Source of the DNA: Agromyces soli
Lineage (GTDB): Bacteria; Actinomycetota; Actinomycetes; Actinomycetales; Microbacteriaceae
Assembly (NCBI RefSeq): GCF_022811605.1
Contig: NZ_CP094533.1
Span: 3,720,001-3,784,000, forward strand
Reading direction: 5' to 3'
DNA length: 64,000 bases
Shown here piece by piece: positions 52,171-61,533 of this stretch. The notes under the pieces are model-generated. The model worked only from the letters and a program-made list of their open reading frames with translations. It did not search any database and was not told where the DNA came from. Made by a program: the position numbers and the translations under genes. The number at the start of each line of letters is the position of its first letter. Position 1 is the stretch's first letter.

Positions 52171-53466
52171 ATGGCAGACCGCGAATACGGCTTCAAGACC
52201 CGCGCCATCCATGCGGGCAACATCCCCGACCAGGTGACGGGCTCGCGGGCCCTGCCGATCTACCAGACGAGCGCCTACGTCTTCGACGACACGGCCGACG
52301 CCGCCGCCCGCTTCGCGCTGCAGAAGTACGGCAACATCTACTCCCGCCTCGCGAACCCGACCGTCGCGAGCTTCGAGGAGCGCGTCGCGAGCCTCGAGGG
52401 CGGCCTCGGCGCGGTGGCGACCGCGAGCGGCCTGAGCGCGCAGTACATCACCTTCGCAAGCCTCGTCGGCGCGGGCGACCACCTCGTCGCCTCGGCGAAC
52501 CTCTACGGCGGCTCCATCACCCAGCTCGACGTCACGCTCCGCCGCTTCGGCGTCGAGACGACGTTCGTCGCGAGCGCGGATGCCGAGGCCTACGCCGCCG
52601 AGATCCGCGAGTCCACCAAGGCGATCTTCGTCGAGACGATCGCGAACCCCTCGGGCGAGATCGCCGACCTCGAGGCTCTCGCCGACGTGGCGCACGCGCA
52701 CGGCATCCCGCTCATCGTCGACTCGACGATCGCGACCCCCTACCTGAACCGGCCGATCGAGTGGGGGGCGGACATCGTCACGCACTCGGCCACGAAGTTC
52801 CTCGGCGGCCACGGCACCACGCTCGGCGGCGTCGTCGTCGAGTCCGGACGATTCGACTGGCACTCTCCGAAGTTCCCGCTCTTCGGTCAGCCGGTGCCGA
52901 GCTACGGCGGGCTCGAGTGGAGCGGCAACTTCGGCGAGTACGCCTTCCTCACCCGGCTGCGCGCCGAGCAGTTGCGCGACATCGGCCCCTCGCTCGCGCC
53001 GCACTCGGCGTTCCTGCTCGCCCAGGGCGTCGAGACCCTGCCCTACCGGATCCAGGCGCACGTCGACAACGCGCGCACCGTCGCGAACTGGCTCGCCGAG
53101 GACCCCCGCATCGAGCGCGTCTTCTGGGCCGGTCTCGAGGATCACCCGCACCACGAGCGCGCGAAGAAGTACCTGCCGCTCGGCCCCGGCTCCGTGTTCA
53201 GCTTCGAGGTGAAGGGCGGCCGTCAGGTCGGCCAGCAGCTCATCGAATCGGTGGACCTCGCGAGCCACCTCGCGAACATCGGCGACGCGAAGACGCTCAT
53301 CATCCACCCGGCCTCGACGACGCACGCGCAGCTCACCGAGCAGCAGCTGCTCGACGCGGGCGTCGCGCCCGGCGTCATCCGCCTCTCCGTGGGCATCGAG
53401 GACGTCGACGACATCATCTACGATCTCGACCAGGCGCTCGCTGCCGCGACAGGAGGCACCCGATGA
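52171..53466 (+). CDS. metY: O-acetylhomoserine (thiol)-lyase
   Basis: 431 aa, PLP enzyme of the Cys/Met metabolism family. Makes homocysteine from O-acetylhomoserine and sulfide. TRAIHAGNIPDQVTGSRALPIYQTSAYVF at the start, substrate loop YGNIYSRLANPT, PLP-binding Lys in VTHSATKFLGGHG (about residue 208), and the end LIIHPASTTHAQLTEQQ ... IRLSVGIED. Length 430 rather than 390 points to MetY rather than MetB. It overlaps a CoA-binding protein gene by 4 bp. Confidence 0.94.
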   Translation: MADREYGFKTRAIHAGNIPDQVTGSRALPIYQTSAYVFDDTADAAARFALQKYGNIYSRLANPTVASFEERVASLEGGLGAVATASGLSAQYITFASLVGAGDHLVASANLYGGSITQLDVTLRRFGVETTFVASADAEAYAAEIRESTKAIFVETIANPSGEIADLEALADVAHAHGIPLIVDSTIATPYLNRPIEWGADIVTHSATKFLGGHGTTLGGVVVESGRFDWHSPKFPLFGQPVPSYGGLEWSGNFGEYAFLTRLRAEQLRDIGPSLAPHSAFLLAQGVETLPYRIQAHVDNARTVANWLAEDPRIERVFWAGLEDHPHHERAKKYLPLGPGSVFSFEVKGGRQVGQQLIESVDLASHLANIGDAKTLIIHPASTTHAQLTEQQLLDAGVAPGVIRLSVGIEDVDDIIYDLDQALAAATGGTR

Positions 53467-54056
53467 CCGACACCACGACGGCGCCCGCCGCCGAGGAGCT
53501 GGAGACCGTCCGGCTCGTGAACGGCCTCAGCTGCGAACTGCCGGCCGACTCGCCGCTCGCGAAGCTGCTGCGTTCGCAGCGCACCTGGACCGGCCCCGAC
53601 GCGAAGGCGCGGCTGCGAATCCTGAACGCGGCGAAGTCGGTCGCGATCGTCGGCGCCTCGCCGAAGCCGCAGCGCTCGAGCTACTTCGTCGGCACCTACC
53701 TGCAGCAGTCGAGCGACTACCGGCTGTACTTCGTGAACCCGAACGAGACCGAGATCCTGGGCGAACCGGCGTACCCGAGCCTCGCCGCCCTGCCGGAGGT
53801 GCCCGACGTCGTCGTCGTGTTCCGCCGCGGCAGCGACATCCCTCAGGTGGTCGACGAGGTCGTCGCCGCGGGCGCGAAGACCATCTGGGTGCAGCTCGGC
53901 ATCTGGAACGAGGAGGCCGCCTACTACGGCGAGGAGCAGGGCCTCACCGTCGTCATGGACCGCTGCATCAAGGTCGAGCACGCCCGCTTCCACGGCGGTC
54001 TGCACCTGCTCGGCTTCGACACCGGGCAGATCAGCGCCCGCAAGACGGCCCGCTGA
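53463..54056 (+). CDS. CoA-binding (YccU-like) protein
   Basis: 197 aa, Rossmann-like CoA-binding domain: SVAIVGASPKPQRSSYFVGTYLQ (about 58-80), YFVNPNETEILGEPAYPSLAALPEVPDVVVVFRR, TIWVQLGIWNEEAAYYGEEQGL and MDRCIKVEHARF, typical of COG1832. Biochemical role not defined. The ATGA overlap with metY is conserved in many actinobacteria and suggests a function in sulfur amino acid metabolism. Confidence 0.9.
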   Translation: MTDTTTAPAAEELETVRLVNGLSCELPADSPLAKLLRSQRTWTGPDAKARLRILNAAKSVAIVGASPKPQRSSYFVGTYLQQSSDYRLYFVNPNETEILGEPAYPSLAALPEVPDVVVVFRRGSDIPQVVDEVVAAGAKTIWVQLGIWNEEAAYYGEEQGLTVVMDRCIKVEHARFHGGLHLLGFDTGQISARKTAR

Positions 54057-54074
54057 GGCCGGTTCACTGAGGCT

Positions 54075-54180
54075 GGTTCGCTGAGCTTGTCGAAGCGCCC
54101 CCTGGTTCGCTGAGCTTGCCGAAGCGCCGCCCCTCGACGAGCTCGGGGAACCACCCCGCCCCTCGACAGGCTCGGGAACC
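54075..54180. repeat. REP-like repeat cluster, two direct and two inverted copies
   Basis: GGTTCGCTGAGCTTGTCGAA and a one-base variant at 54075 and 54104, then inverted relatives CCTCGACGAGCTCGGGGAAC at 54132 and CCTCGACAGGCTCGGGAACC at 54161. The arms can fold into hairpins after the CoA-binding gene. This sequence type is dispersed in many high-GC actinobacteria. Confidence 0.85.
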
Positions 54181-54189
54181 CGGCGGCAC

Positions 54190-54195
54190 TAGGCT
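54190..54195 (+). promoter_or_regulatory. -10 box of leaderless regulator promoter
   Basis: TAGGCT followed by 7 nt and GTG, just outside the repeat cluster. Confidence 0.6.
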
Positions 54196-54202
54196 CGACC
54201 GC

Positions 54203-57200
54203 GTGCTGAACGCCGATCGGACAGGCGAGGGTGCGCCGGGCGTCGGCGTGCTCGGCCCCGTCGTGGTCGCGGACGCGGGCGGATGCCTCGTCGAACCGTC
54301 CGGCGCGCTCGCGAAGGCGCTCGTGGCGGTCCTGGTCGCGATCCCGCGCCGCCCGGGCGACGTCGTCGGCATCGACACGATCGTCGACGAGCTCTGGGGC
54401 GACGCGCCCCCGCAGCATCCGCGCGCCGCACTGCAGACGCTCGTGAGCCGGCTGCGCCGGCTCTCCCCCGCGCTCATCCGCTCGACGCCGGCCGGCTACG
54501 CCCTGGCGCAGGCCCCGGAGACCGTGGACCTCGCGGCGGCAGAACTCGCCGGCGAGTCCGGCGACCAGCGCGGGACCGATCCGGCGGCGGAGCTCGCGCG
54601 GGTCGACGCCGCCCTCGCCCGATGGCGCGGCGAGCCCGGCGACGACCTCGGCGGAGCGCCGGTCGCCGACGCGCTCGCCGCCCGGGCTGCGACCGCCCGG
54701 GAGCGCCTCCTCCGCCGCCGCGCCGAGCTCCTCGCCGCGGGGGGCGCCGACCCCGACGAGGCCGCAGACGCCTACGCGGCGCTTTCGCAGCGGCATCCGC
54801 TCGACGAGGCGGCCGTCGCCGGCCGCCTCGAGGCGCTCGCCGCCGCCGGCCGCCGCGCCGAGGCGCTCACCGAGTACGCCGCGTTCCGCGAACGCCTCGC
54901 CGAGGAGCTCGGCGTCGACCCGTCGCCCGCGCTCGTCGCCGTGCACGCGCGACTGCTGCGGGAGCCGCCGCACCCCGGAGCCGCCCCGGCGGACCAGGTC
55001 GCCGCGGCGAGCGCGCCCACGGCCACGCCCGCGCCCGGCATCCGCCTCGGTCTGCGCGCGGAACCCAACCCGCTGCTCGGCCGCGACGACGACGTGCGCG
55101 AAGTCGAGCGGCTGCTGCACGAGCACCGCCTCGTGACGGTGCTCGGCGCGGGCGGGCTCGGCAAGACGCGGCTCGCCCAGGCGGTGGCGGCGCGGTTCCC
55201 GGCGCCGGCGGTCGTCGTCGTCGAGCTCGCCGGCGTCCGCGATGACGACGACATCGAGCTCGCCCTCGGTTCGGCCCTCGGCCTGCGCGAGGCCCGCTCC
55301 GCCAGGTTGGCCGATGCCGCGAGCCGCCCGGAGCTCCGGCAGCGGATCGAGGCGCGCCTGGGCGAAGCGCCCACCCTGCTCGTCCTCGACAACTGCGAGC
55401 AGATCATCGACGGCGCCGCGCACTGGGCGGCCGAGCTGCTCGCCGCGGCGCCGGAACTGACGGTCCTCGCGACGAGCCGCAGCCCGCTCGCGATCGGCGC
55501 CGAGCGCGTCGTGCCGCTCGCCCCGCTGGCGGTCCGCGAGGGCGAGGAGATCGGACCGGCCGGGCGCCTGTTCCGCGATCGCGCGCTCGCCGCGAGGCCC
55601 GACGCCACCCTGCCCGACGAGATCGTCGACCGCCTGTGCGCGAGGCTCGACGGCCTGCCGCTCGCGATCGAGCTCGCGGCCGCGCGGGTCCGCTCCATGT
55701 CGGTCGCCGAGATCGAGGCGCGCCTCGACAACCGCTTCGCACTGCTCTCGAACGGCGACCGCAGCGCCCCCGAGCGGCAGCGCACGCTCGAAGCCGTCAT
55801 CGACTGGAGCTGGGCGCTCCTCGACGAGGACGAGCGGCGCGGGCTCGCCCGGCTGTCCTGGTTCGCCGACGGCTTCGGACTCGATGCCGCCGAGGCCGTG
55901 CTCGGCGACGGCGCGCTGCGCGTGCTCGACGGCCTCGTCGCCCAGTCGCTGCTCACCGTGCGTGAGACCTCGGACGGCGGGGTGCGGTACCGGATGCTCG
56001 AGACCGTGCGCGAGTTCGGTCAGCTCCGGCTCGAGCAGGAGGGCGCGACCGCCGAGGCGCGGGACGCCATGGCGCGCTGGGCCGAGCGCGTCTCGGAGCT
56101 GCCCTTCGTCGGCGGCGGCGGGACGCAGCTGCTGGCCCTCCGCCGGATGCGGATCGAGGAGGAGAACCTGGTCGAGGTGCTCCGCCGCGCCATCGCCGAA
56201 GAGCGCGTGCCCACGGTGCTGCGGGTGTACGCCGCGCTCGGCTACTTCTGGAGCGTGCGCAGCGCCCACGCCGAGGTGATGACCTTCGGCCAGGCGGCCC
56301 TCTCGGCCACGCGGCACGGCGCCCGCGGGCCGGAGCTCGCGGTCCCCGCCCTGCTCACGGCCGTGTTCGCGGCCTCGACGGCGATGGCGTATGACGCCTC
56401 GTCCGGGGCGCGTGCGCTCGCACGGCTGAAGGCGCATGCGCGCGACGGCTGGCCGGTGCCGCAGTGGCTCCGCGGCATCGCGGGCTTCCTGGCGGCCGGC
56501 GACCTCGCCGAGGCCGTCGCCCGGCTCGTCACGATGAGCGAGTCCGACGACCAGGCGACCGCCCTCGTCGGCGCGCTGCTGCGCACCCAGTTCGAGGAGA
56601 ACGCCGGCGACCCCGAGGCCGCCACCGAGCACGCGCATCACGCGCACGCGCTCGCCCGCCGCGTCGGCGACGTCTGGGCCGAGTCGATGTCCTCGATGAT
56701 GCTCGCCCAGCTCGCGAGCCAGACGGGGCATCCGGAGGCGGCGCTGCGCTGGGCGGACTCCGCCGAGTCCGGGCTGCGTCTGCTCGACTCGGAGCCCGAC
56801 CTCGTGCAGCTCGAGTGGATGCGCGCCGGCAACCTGCTCTCGGCCGGCCGCCTCGACGAGGCCCGGCCACTCATCACGGAATTCGCGTCGAGCGAGCGGC
56901 GCACCGCCGACGGGCTGGGGCTCGCGACGGTCGGCGAACTCGGGCTCTCCGAACTCGCCAGGGCGGAGGGCCGGATGGCGGATGCCGCGCGCCACGCCCG
57001 CACCGCGATCGACTCCTTCGGGGTCGCCGAGCGGTCCTCGCCCTGGTTCCTGATGGTGCTCGCGGACCTCGTCTCGGCAACCGCCCACGACGACCGCGAC
57101 GCCGCGGACGCGGCCTTCTGGGCCGCCCGCATCCGGTACCGCACGCTCGGCATGCAGCGGGTCTGGACGAACTCGACCGACAAGCCGGTGCTCGGCACGG

Positions 57201-57472
57201 CCGCCCTCGGCTGGTCGGCGTGGGCCATCCGCCGCCAGGAGCTCCGCGACCGCGGGCTCGAGCTGCTCGCGCTCGCCGAGCGGCTGCGCGCCCGGCAGGA
57301 CCTCCCCGGCCTCCGCCTCGCGACCCATCTCGGCGACGCCGAGGTCCTCGTCGGCCGCGCCGCCCTCGAACGCGCCCGCTCCGCCGCGGCAGCACTCGAC
57401 CCCGAGGCCCGGGTGGCACGGACGCGCGAGCTCCTCGCGCTGCCGTTGCCGACCACGGGCCCCGGGGCCTGA
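54203..57472 (+). CDS. AfsR/SARP-like BTAD regulator with ATPase domain
   Basis: 1089 aa. Order: OmpR-type winged helix (about 10-95; VVGIDTIVDELWGDAPPQHPRAALQTL), bacterial transcriptional activation domain BTAD (about 100-255; RHPLDEAAVAGRLEALAAAG), AAA/NB-ARC-like ATPase (Walker A VLGAGGLGKTRLA at about 313, Walker B LLVLDNCEQ at about 392, then LDGLPLAIELAAARVRS), and a long TPR-like helical C-terminus. Such proteins activate secondary metabolism or transport genes. The GTG start follows from TAGGCT seven nt upstream. Convergent with the DrrAB-type exporter, its most likely local target. Confidence 0.9.
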   Translation: MLNADRTGEGAPGVGVLGPVVVADAGGCLVEPSGALAKALVAVLVAIPRRPGDVVGIDTIVDELWGDAPPQHPRAALQTLVSRLRRLSPALIRSTPAGYALAQAPETVDLAAAELAGESGDQRGTDPAAELARVDAALARWRGEPGDDLGGAPVADALAARAATARERLLRRRAELLAAGGADPDEAADAYAALSQRHPLDEAAVAGRLEALAAAGRRAEALTEYAAFRERLAEELGVDPSPALVAVHARLLREPPHPGAAPADQVAAASAPTATPAPGIRLGLRAEPNPLLGRDDDVREVERLLHEHRLVTVLGAGGLGKTRLAQAVAARFPAPAVVVVELAGVRDDDDIELALGSALGLREARSARLADAASRPELRQRIEARLGEAPTLLVLDNCEQIIDGAAHWAAELLAAAPELTVLATSRSPLAIGAERVVPLAPLAVREGEEIGPAGRLFRDRALAARPDATLPDEIVDRLCARLDGLPLAIELAAARVRSMSVAEIEARLDNRFALLSNGDRSAPERQRTLEAVIDWSWALLDEDERRGLARLSWFADGFGLDAAEAVLGDGALRVLDGLVAQSLLTVRETSDGGVRYRMLETVREFGQLRLEQEGATAEARDAMARWAERVSELPFVGGGGTQLLALRRMRIEEENLVEVLRRAIAEERVPTVLRVYAALGYFWSVRSAHAEVMTFGQAALSATRHGARGPELAVPALLTAVFAASTAMAYDASSGARALARLKAHARDGWPVPQWLRGIAGFLAAGDLAEAVARLVTMSESDDQATALVGALLRTQFEENAGDPEAATEHAHHAHALARRVGDVWAESMSSMMLAQLASQTGHPEAALRWADSAESGLRLLDSEPDLVQLEWMRAGNLLSAGRLDEARPLITEFASSERRTADGLGLATVGELGLSELARAEGRMADAARHARTAIDSFGVAERSSPWFLMVLADLVSATAHDDRDAADAAFWAARIRYRTLGMQRVWTNSTDKPVLGTAALGWSAWAIRRQELRDRGLELLALAERLRARQDLPGLRLATHLGDAEVLVGRAALERARSAAAALDPEARVARTRELLALPLPTTGPGA

Positions 57473-57487
57473 GTCGAGCGGAGGCGG

Positions 57488-58303
57488 TTACGCCTTCCGC
57501 ATGTACGCCCGCACCGTGAGCGGGGCGAACACCGCGACCACGATCGCCGCGCCGAGCAGCGTCGCGAACAGGTCGCCGGTGACGTCGGTGCCCATCGTGA
57601 GGCCGCGGGCGGCGGTCACGAGGTGCGAGACGGGGTTGATGCCGACGAACCACTGCAGCCAGTCGGGCATCGTGTCGGCGGGCACGTAGGCGTTCGACAG
57701 GAACGTCAGCGGGAACAGCACGAGGAACGAGATGCCCTGCACCGAACCGGCCGAGCGGGCGATCACGCCGAAGAACGCGAAGATCCAGCTGAGCGCCCAC
57801 GCCGCGACGATGACGACGACGCTGGCCGCGAGCACCCCGCCGAAGCCGGCCTCGGGGCGGAAGCCCATCAGGTAGCCGGTCACGAAGGTCAGGGTCGTCG
57901 CGATGCCGTAGCGCACCGTGTCGGCGAGCAGCGCGCCGGCGAGCGGGGCGACCCGCGCGATCGGCAGCGAGCGGAAGCGGTCGAACACGCCCTTGTCCAT
58001 GTCCTCGCGCAGCTGCACGCCCGTGACGACCGAGGTCGTGATGACGGTCTGCACGAGGATGCCGGGCAGGAAGAACGGCAGGTAGCTGAGCGCGTCGCCC
58101 GCGATCGCCCCGCCGAAGATGTACGTGAACATCAGGGTGAACAGGATGGGCTGCAGCGTCACGTCGACGAGCTGCTCGGGGGTGCGCTTGATCTTCAGCA
58201 GCCCGCGGTAGGCCATGCTGAGCGAGTTGCGCACGGTCTGGCCGAGGCTGACGTGGTTCTTCAGGGCGCGTTCGGCGCCGGGGACGATGGTCGCGGTGGT
58301 CAT
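57488..58303 (-). CDS. ABC-2 type drug exporter permease (DrrB-like)
   Basis: 271 aa, six membrane helices. ABC-2 membrane domain wording: RNSLSMAYRGLLKIKRTPEQLVDVTLQPILFTLMF, FFLPGILVQTVITTSVVTGVQL, the conserved turn EDMDKGVFDRFRSLPIARVAPLAG and FLVLFPLTFLSNAYVPADTMP. Works with the ATPase encoded just upstream (ATGA overlap). DrrAB exports anthracyclines in Streptomyces; the substrate here is unknown. Confidence 0.9.
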   Translation of the reverse strand: MTTATIVPGAERALKNHVSLGQTVRNSLSMAYRGLLKIKRTPEQLVDVTLQPILFTLMFTYIFGGAIAGDALSYLPFFLPGILVQTVITTSVVTGVQLREDMDKGVFDRFRSLPIARVAPLAGALLADTVRYGIATTLTFVTGYLMGFRPEAGFGGVLAASVVVIVAAWALSWIFAFFGVIARSAGSVQGISFLVLFPLTFLSNAYVPADTMPDWLQWFVGINPVSHLVTAARGLTMGTDVTGDLFATLLGAAIVVAVFAPLTVRAYMRKA

Positions 58304-59310
58304 GCGCGGCTCCCTTCGAGCTGCGGTTCGGCCGAGGCGTCGTCGTCGGAGTCGTCCGACTCGACGCCGTGGCCGGTGAGGGTGAGGAAGACCTCGTCGA
58401 GCGTCGGCTTCTGAACGCTCAGCTCGGTCAGGTGGATGCCGGCCTCCCGGAGTGTGATGAGCAGCTCCGTGACGCGGTCGGCGTCCTGCATGGGGGCCGT
58501 GAGCCGGCCGGCCTCGGGGCTCGCCGTGGCCCGCACTCCGAGCACCCGCTCGATCGCGGCCTGCGCGTCGCCGAGATCGCGCGGCTCGGCGAGCCGCAGT
58601 TGCAGGCTCGAGGAGCCGACCGAGGCCTTGAGCTCGTCGGCCGTGCCCTCCGCGGCGACCCGGCCGCGATCGATGACCGCGATGCGGTCGGCGAGCTGGT
58701 CGGCCTCGTCGAGGTACTGGGTGGTGAGCAGCACGGTCGAGCCGCTCGAGACGAGCCGGCGGATCGTGTCCCACATCTGTGCGCGGGTGCGCGGGTCGAG
58801 GCCGGTGGTCGGTTCGTCGAGGAAGATCAGCGGGGGCTGCGCGATGAGGCTCGCGGCGAGGTCGAGCCGACGCCGCATGCCGCCGGAGAACTGCTTCAGC
58901 GGGCGCTTCGCGGCGTCCGTCAGGCCGAACTCCTCGAGCAGCTCGGCCGCCTTGCGCTTCGCCTCGGCGCGGCCGAGCCCGAGCAGGCGGGAGAACAGCA
59001 CGAGGTTCTCGGTCGCCGAGAGCGTCTCGTCGACGGAGGCGTACTGGCCGGTGACGCCGATGAGCTGCCGCACGATCTGCGGCTCCTTCACGACGTCGTG
59101 CCCGAAGATGCGGCCGGTGCCCGCGTCGGGGCGCAGCAGGGTCGCGAGCATGGAGATGGTGGTGGTCTTGCCGGCCCCGTTCGGGCCGAGGACGCCGTAG
59201 ACCGTGCCGGCGGCGACGCGCAGGTCGACGCCGTCGACGGCGCGGTTGGCGCCGAAGGTCTTCACGAGGCCGTCGGCCTCGATCGCCCAGGTGGAATCGG
59301 TGAGGTTCAT
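58300..59310 (-). CDS. ABC exporter ATP-binding protein (DrrA-like)
   Basis: 336 aa, DrrA/CcmA-type. VYGVLGPNGAGKTTTISML (Walker A, about 37-55), Q-loop TGQYASVDE, signature FSGGMRRRLDLAASL, Walker B LIFLDEPTTGLDP, H-loop TTQYLDEADQLAD. The extra C-terminal domain (about 230-325) is that of DrrA (PTLDEVFLTLTGHG). GGGAG precedes the ATG. Divergent from sdaA; the palindrome CGTGCG-TGA-CGCACG in the spacer is a possible operator. Confidence 0.92.
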   Translation of the reverse strand: MNLTDSTWAIEADGLVKTFGANRAVDGVDLRVAAGTVYGVLGPNGAGKTTTISMLATLLRPDAGTGRIFGHDVVKEPQIVRQLIGVTGQYASVDETLSATENLVLFSRLLGLGRAEAKRKAAELLEEFGLTDAAKRPLKQFSGGMRRRLDLAASLIAQPPLIFLDEPTTGLDPRTRAQMWDTIRRLVSSGSTVLLTTQYLDEADQLADRIAVIDRGRVAAEGTADELKASVGSSSLQLRLAEPRDLGDAQAAIERVLGVRATASPEAGRLTAPMQDADRVTELLITLREAGIHLTELSVQKPTLDEVFLTLTGHGVESDDSDDDASAEPQLEGSRA

Positions 59311-59383
59311 GACCCCAGGCTCCCGCCCGGCGCTTGCACGGCGCTGCCGCGGCGCTGTCATGCGACGGTCACGGCGTGCGAGC

Positions 59384-59398
59384 CGTGCGTGACGCACG
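59384..59398. promoter_or_regulatory. palindrome between drrA-like gene and sdaA
   Basis: CGTGCG-TGA-CGCACG, perfect 6-bp arms, 42 bp upstream of the sdaA -10 and 74 bp from the exporter ATG; nested in the larger imperfect repeat 59368-59393. Candidate operator. Confidence 0.4.
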
Positions 59399-59439
59399 AT
59401 TCTGCGATTTCTCGCGGCATCCGTGCGCGAGAACGCGCG

Positions 59440-59445
59440 TACCCT
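59440..59445 (+). promoter_or_regulatory. -10 box of leaderless sdaA promoter
   Basis: TACCCT followed by 6 nt and GTG. Confidence 0.6.
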
Positions 59446-59451
59446 GGTGTG

Positions 59452-60840
59452 GTGACAGCGTTCGTCTCCGCCCTCGATCTCTTCTCGATCGGCATCGGGC
59501 CCTCGAGCTCCCACACCGTCGGGCCGATGCGGGCCGCGACGGCGTTCGTCGACCGCCTCGACGAGGCCGGCCTCACCGAGCGGGTCGCCCGCGTCAGCTG
59601 CTCCCTCTACGGATCGCTCGGCGCCACCGGTCTCGGTCACGGCACCCCCGACGCCGTGGTCGCGGGCCTCGCGGGGCTCCGCCCGCACGACTGCGACCCC
59701 GACGAGGTGCGCGGCGCCTGGCAGCGGCTCGAGCCCGAGGGCTCGGAGCTCCGGCTCGGCGGGCGGCACCCGATCCGACTGCGGCAGAGCGACATCACGC
59801 TCGAACCGCGCACCCGGCTGCCCGGGCACCCGAACGCCCTCACCCTCCAGGCGTGGGACGCCGACGGCACCCTGCCGATCGCCGAGGAGACCTACTACTC
59901 GGTCGGCGGCGGCTTCATCCGGCGCGACGGCGATCCCGCCACCGAGGCCGAGGCGCTGCGGCATCCGCTCCCCTACTCGACCGCCGCCGAGCTGCTCGAG
60001 CTCTGCGACGAGCACGGCGTCTCCCTCTGCGACGTCGCCAGGCACAACGAGGTCGCCGTGCACGGCGAGGCGGGCATCGACGAGGGGCTCGACGCGATCT
60101 GGGCGGCGATGGCCGAGTGCGTCTCGCACGGCCTCGCCACCGAGGGCGAGCTGCCCGGCGGGCTGCGGGTCAAGCGTCGCGCCTCCCAGGTGCGCCGTCA
60201 GCTCGAGGCGTACGACCGCGAGGAGCTCGAGGCCGCCGCGCACCGCGACACCTCGACGGAGTGGCTGCACGCCTTCGCCCTCGCCGTGAACGAGGAGAAC
60301 GCCTCGGGCGGTCGGGTGGTCACCGCCCCGACGAACGGCGCGGCCGGCATCCTGCCCGCCGTCGGCCACTACTACCTGCGCTTCGTCCCCGGCGCCGACC
60401 AGGCCGGCATCCGCCGCTTCCTGCTCACCGCCTCGGCGATCGCGAGCCTCGTGAAGAAGAACGCGTCGATCTCGGGCGCCGAGGGCGGCTGCCAGGCCGA
60501 GGTCGGCTCCGCGTGCGCGATGGCGGCCGGCGCGCTCTGCGCGGTGCTCGGCGGCACGCCGCGGCAGATCGAGAACGCCGCCGAGATCGCCATGGAGCAC
60601 CACCTGGGCCTCACCTGCGACCCGGTCGCCGGCCTCGTGCAGGTGCCCTGCATCGAGCGCAACGCGATCGCCGCGTCGACCGCGGTCTCGGCCGCGCGGC
60701 TCGCGCTGCACGGCGACGGCACGCACCTCGTCTCGCTCGACACCGTCATCGAGACGATGCGGCAGACGGGCCTCGACATGATGACGAAGTACAAGGAGAC
60801 GAGCGAGGGCGGCCTCGCGGTGAACGTCATCGAGTGCTGA
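59452..60840 (+). CDS. sdaA: L-serine ammonia-lyase, iron-sulfur type
   Basis: 462 aa, single-chain form with beta then alpha domain. Deaminates L-serine to pyruvate with a 4Fe-4S cluster. [22 protein letters not shown] at the start, [25 protein letters not shown] (about 283-307), and cluster cysteines in [27 protein letters not shown] and [11 protein letters not shown]. Ends [19 protein letters not shown], whose final Cys is the tail cysteine that fills the site in this family. GTG start by the leaderless -10. Confidence 0.95.
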   Translation: MTAFVSALDLFSIGIGPSSSHTVGPMRAATAFVDRLDEAGLTERVARVSCSLYGSLGATGLGHGTPDAVVAGLAGLRPHDCDPDEVRGAWQRLEPEGSELRLGGRHPIRLRQSDITLEPRTRLPGHPNALTLQAWDADGTLPIAEETYYSVGGGFIRRDGDPATEAEALRHPLPYSTAAELLELCDEHGVSLCDVARHNEVAVHGEAGIDEGLDAIWAAMAECVSHGLATEGELPGGLRVKRRASQVRRQLEAYDREELEAAAHRDTSTEWLHAFALAVNEENASGGRVVTAPTNGAAGILPAVGHYYLRFVPGADQAGIRRFLLTASAIASLVKKNASISGAEGGCQAEVGSACAMAAGALCAVLGGTPRQIENAAEIAMEHHLGLTCDPVAGLVQVPCIERNAIAASTAVSAARLALHGDGTHLVSLDTVIETMRQTGLDMMTKYKETSEGGLAVNVIEC

Positions 60841-60876
60841 GCCGCCCGCGCGGCCGGCTCTGATGCTCCGTGGGTC

Positions 60877-60918
60877 GGGCGGACGTCCCTCGGTGTCCCG
60901 GCCGGGGGACGCCCGCCC
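60877..60918. terminator. convergent hairpin between sdaA and the rhodanese gene
   Basis: GGGCGGACGTCCC against GGGACGCCCGCCC: twelve of thirteen positions pair (one A-C mismatch) around a 16-nt loop. No U-tract. Confidence 0.5.
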
Positions 60919-60927
60919 GTCGGGCCG

Positions 60928-61449
60928 TCAGCAGGCGCAGGCGATCGCGCCCGGGGCGGCCGGGTCGCCGTCGAGCTCGCGCCCGGCGGTGACGTTGGTG
61001 AGCGGATCGGCGGGCCGCACGCGCCGGCCCTCGTCCGTCTCGAAGGCGAAGCCCTCGCGCACCCAGTACTCGAAGCCGCCGAGCATCTCCTTGACCGGGT
61101 GGCCGAGCCGCGCGAACTCGAGCGCGGCGCGCTGCGCCCCGTTGCAGCCTGGCCCCCAGCAGTAGACGACGACGGGGATGCCGGCGGGCAGCGCCGCCGC
61201 CTCGGCGGCGATCCGTCGGGTGGGCAGGTGCACGGCGCCGGGCACTCGCCCCTGCTGCCACGATGCCTCGCTGCGGGTGTCCACGAGCACGAAGGCGCCG
61301 GGCTCCTCACGGAGCGCGACGGCGACGTCGGAGACGTCGGTCTCGTACGCGAGCCGCGCGGCGAAGTGGCGCTCCGCCTCGGCCGGCGTCGCGACGTTCG
61401 CGAACAGGGCGGGACTCGCGAGGGCGGAGCTCGTGGCGGCATCGGTCAT
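60928..61449 (-). CDS. rhodanese-domain protein
   Basis: 173 aa, one rhodanese domain: FVLVDTRSEASWQQGRVPGAVHLP (about 53-76) and active-site Cys in VVVYCWGPGCNGAQRAA (about 95-111; two Cys near the loop). The N-terminal 45 residues are a helical extension and the protein ends IACAC, an extra cysteine pair. Moves sulfur as persulfide, or has a regulatory role. GAGGCT six nt before the ATG is a weak leaderless -10. Confidence 0.88.
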   Translation of the reverse strand: MTDAATSSALASPALFANVATPAEAERHFAARLAYETDVSDVAVALREEPGAFVLVDTRSEASWQQGRVPGAVHLPTRRIAAEAAALPAGIPVVVYCWGPGCNGAQRAALEFARLGHPVKEMLGGFEYWVREGFAFETDEGRRVRPADPLTNVTAGRELDGDPAAPGAIACAC

Positions 61450-61533
61450 GCCTCGAGCCTCGCAGGATGCAGGCCCGCCGACCCCGTCAGATCCCGCCGA
61501 CGTGCCGCGAAATCCCGCCAGATGCGCGGCGGC

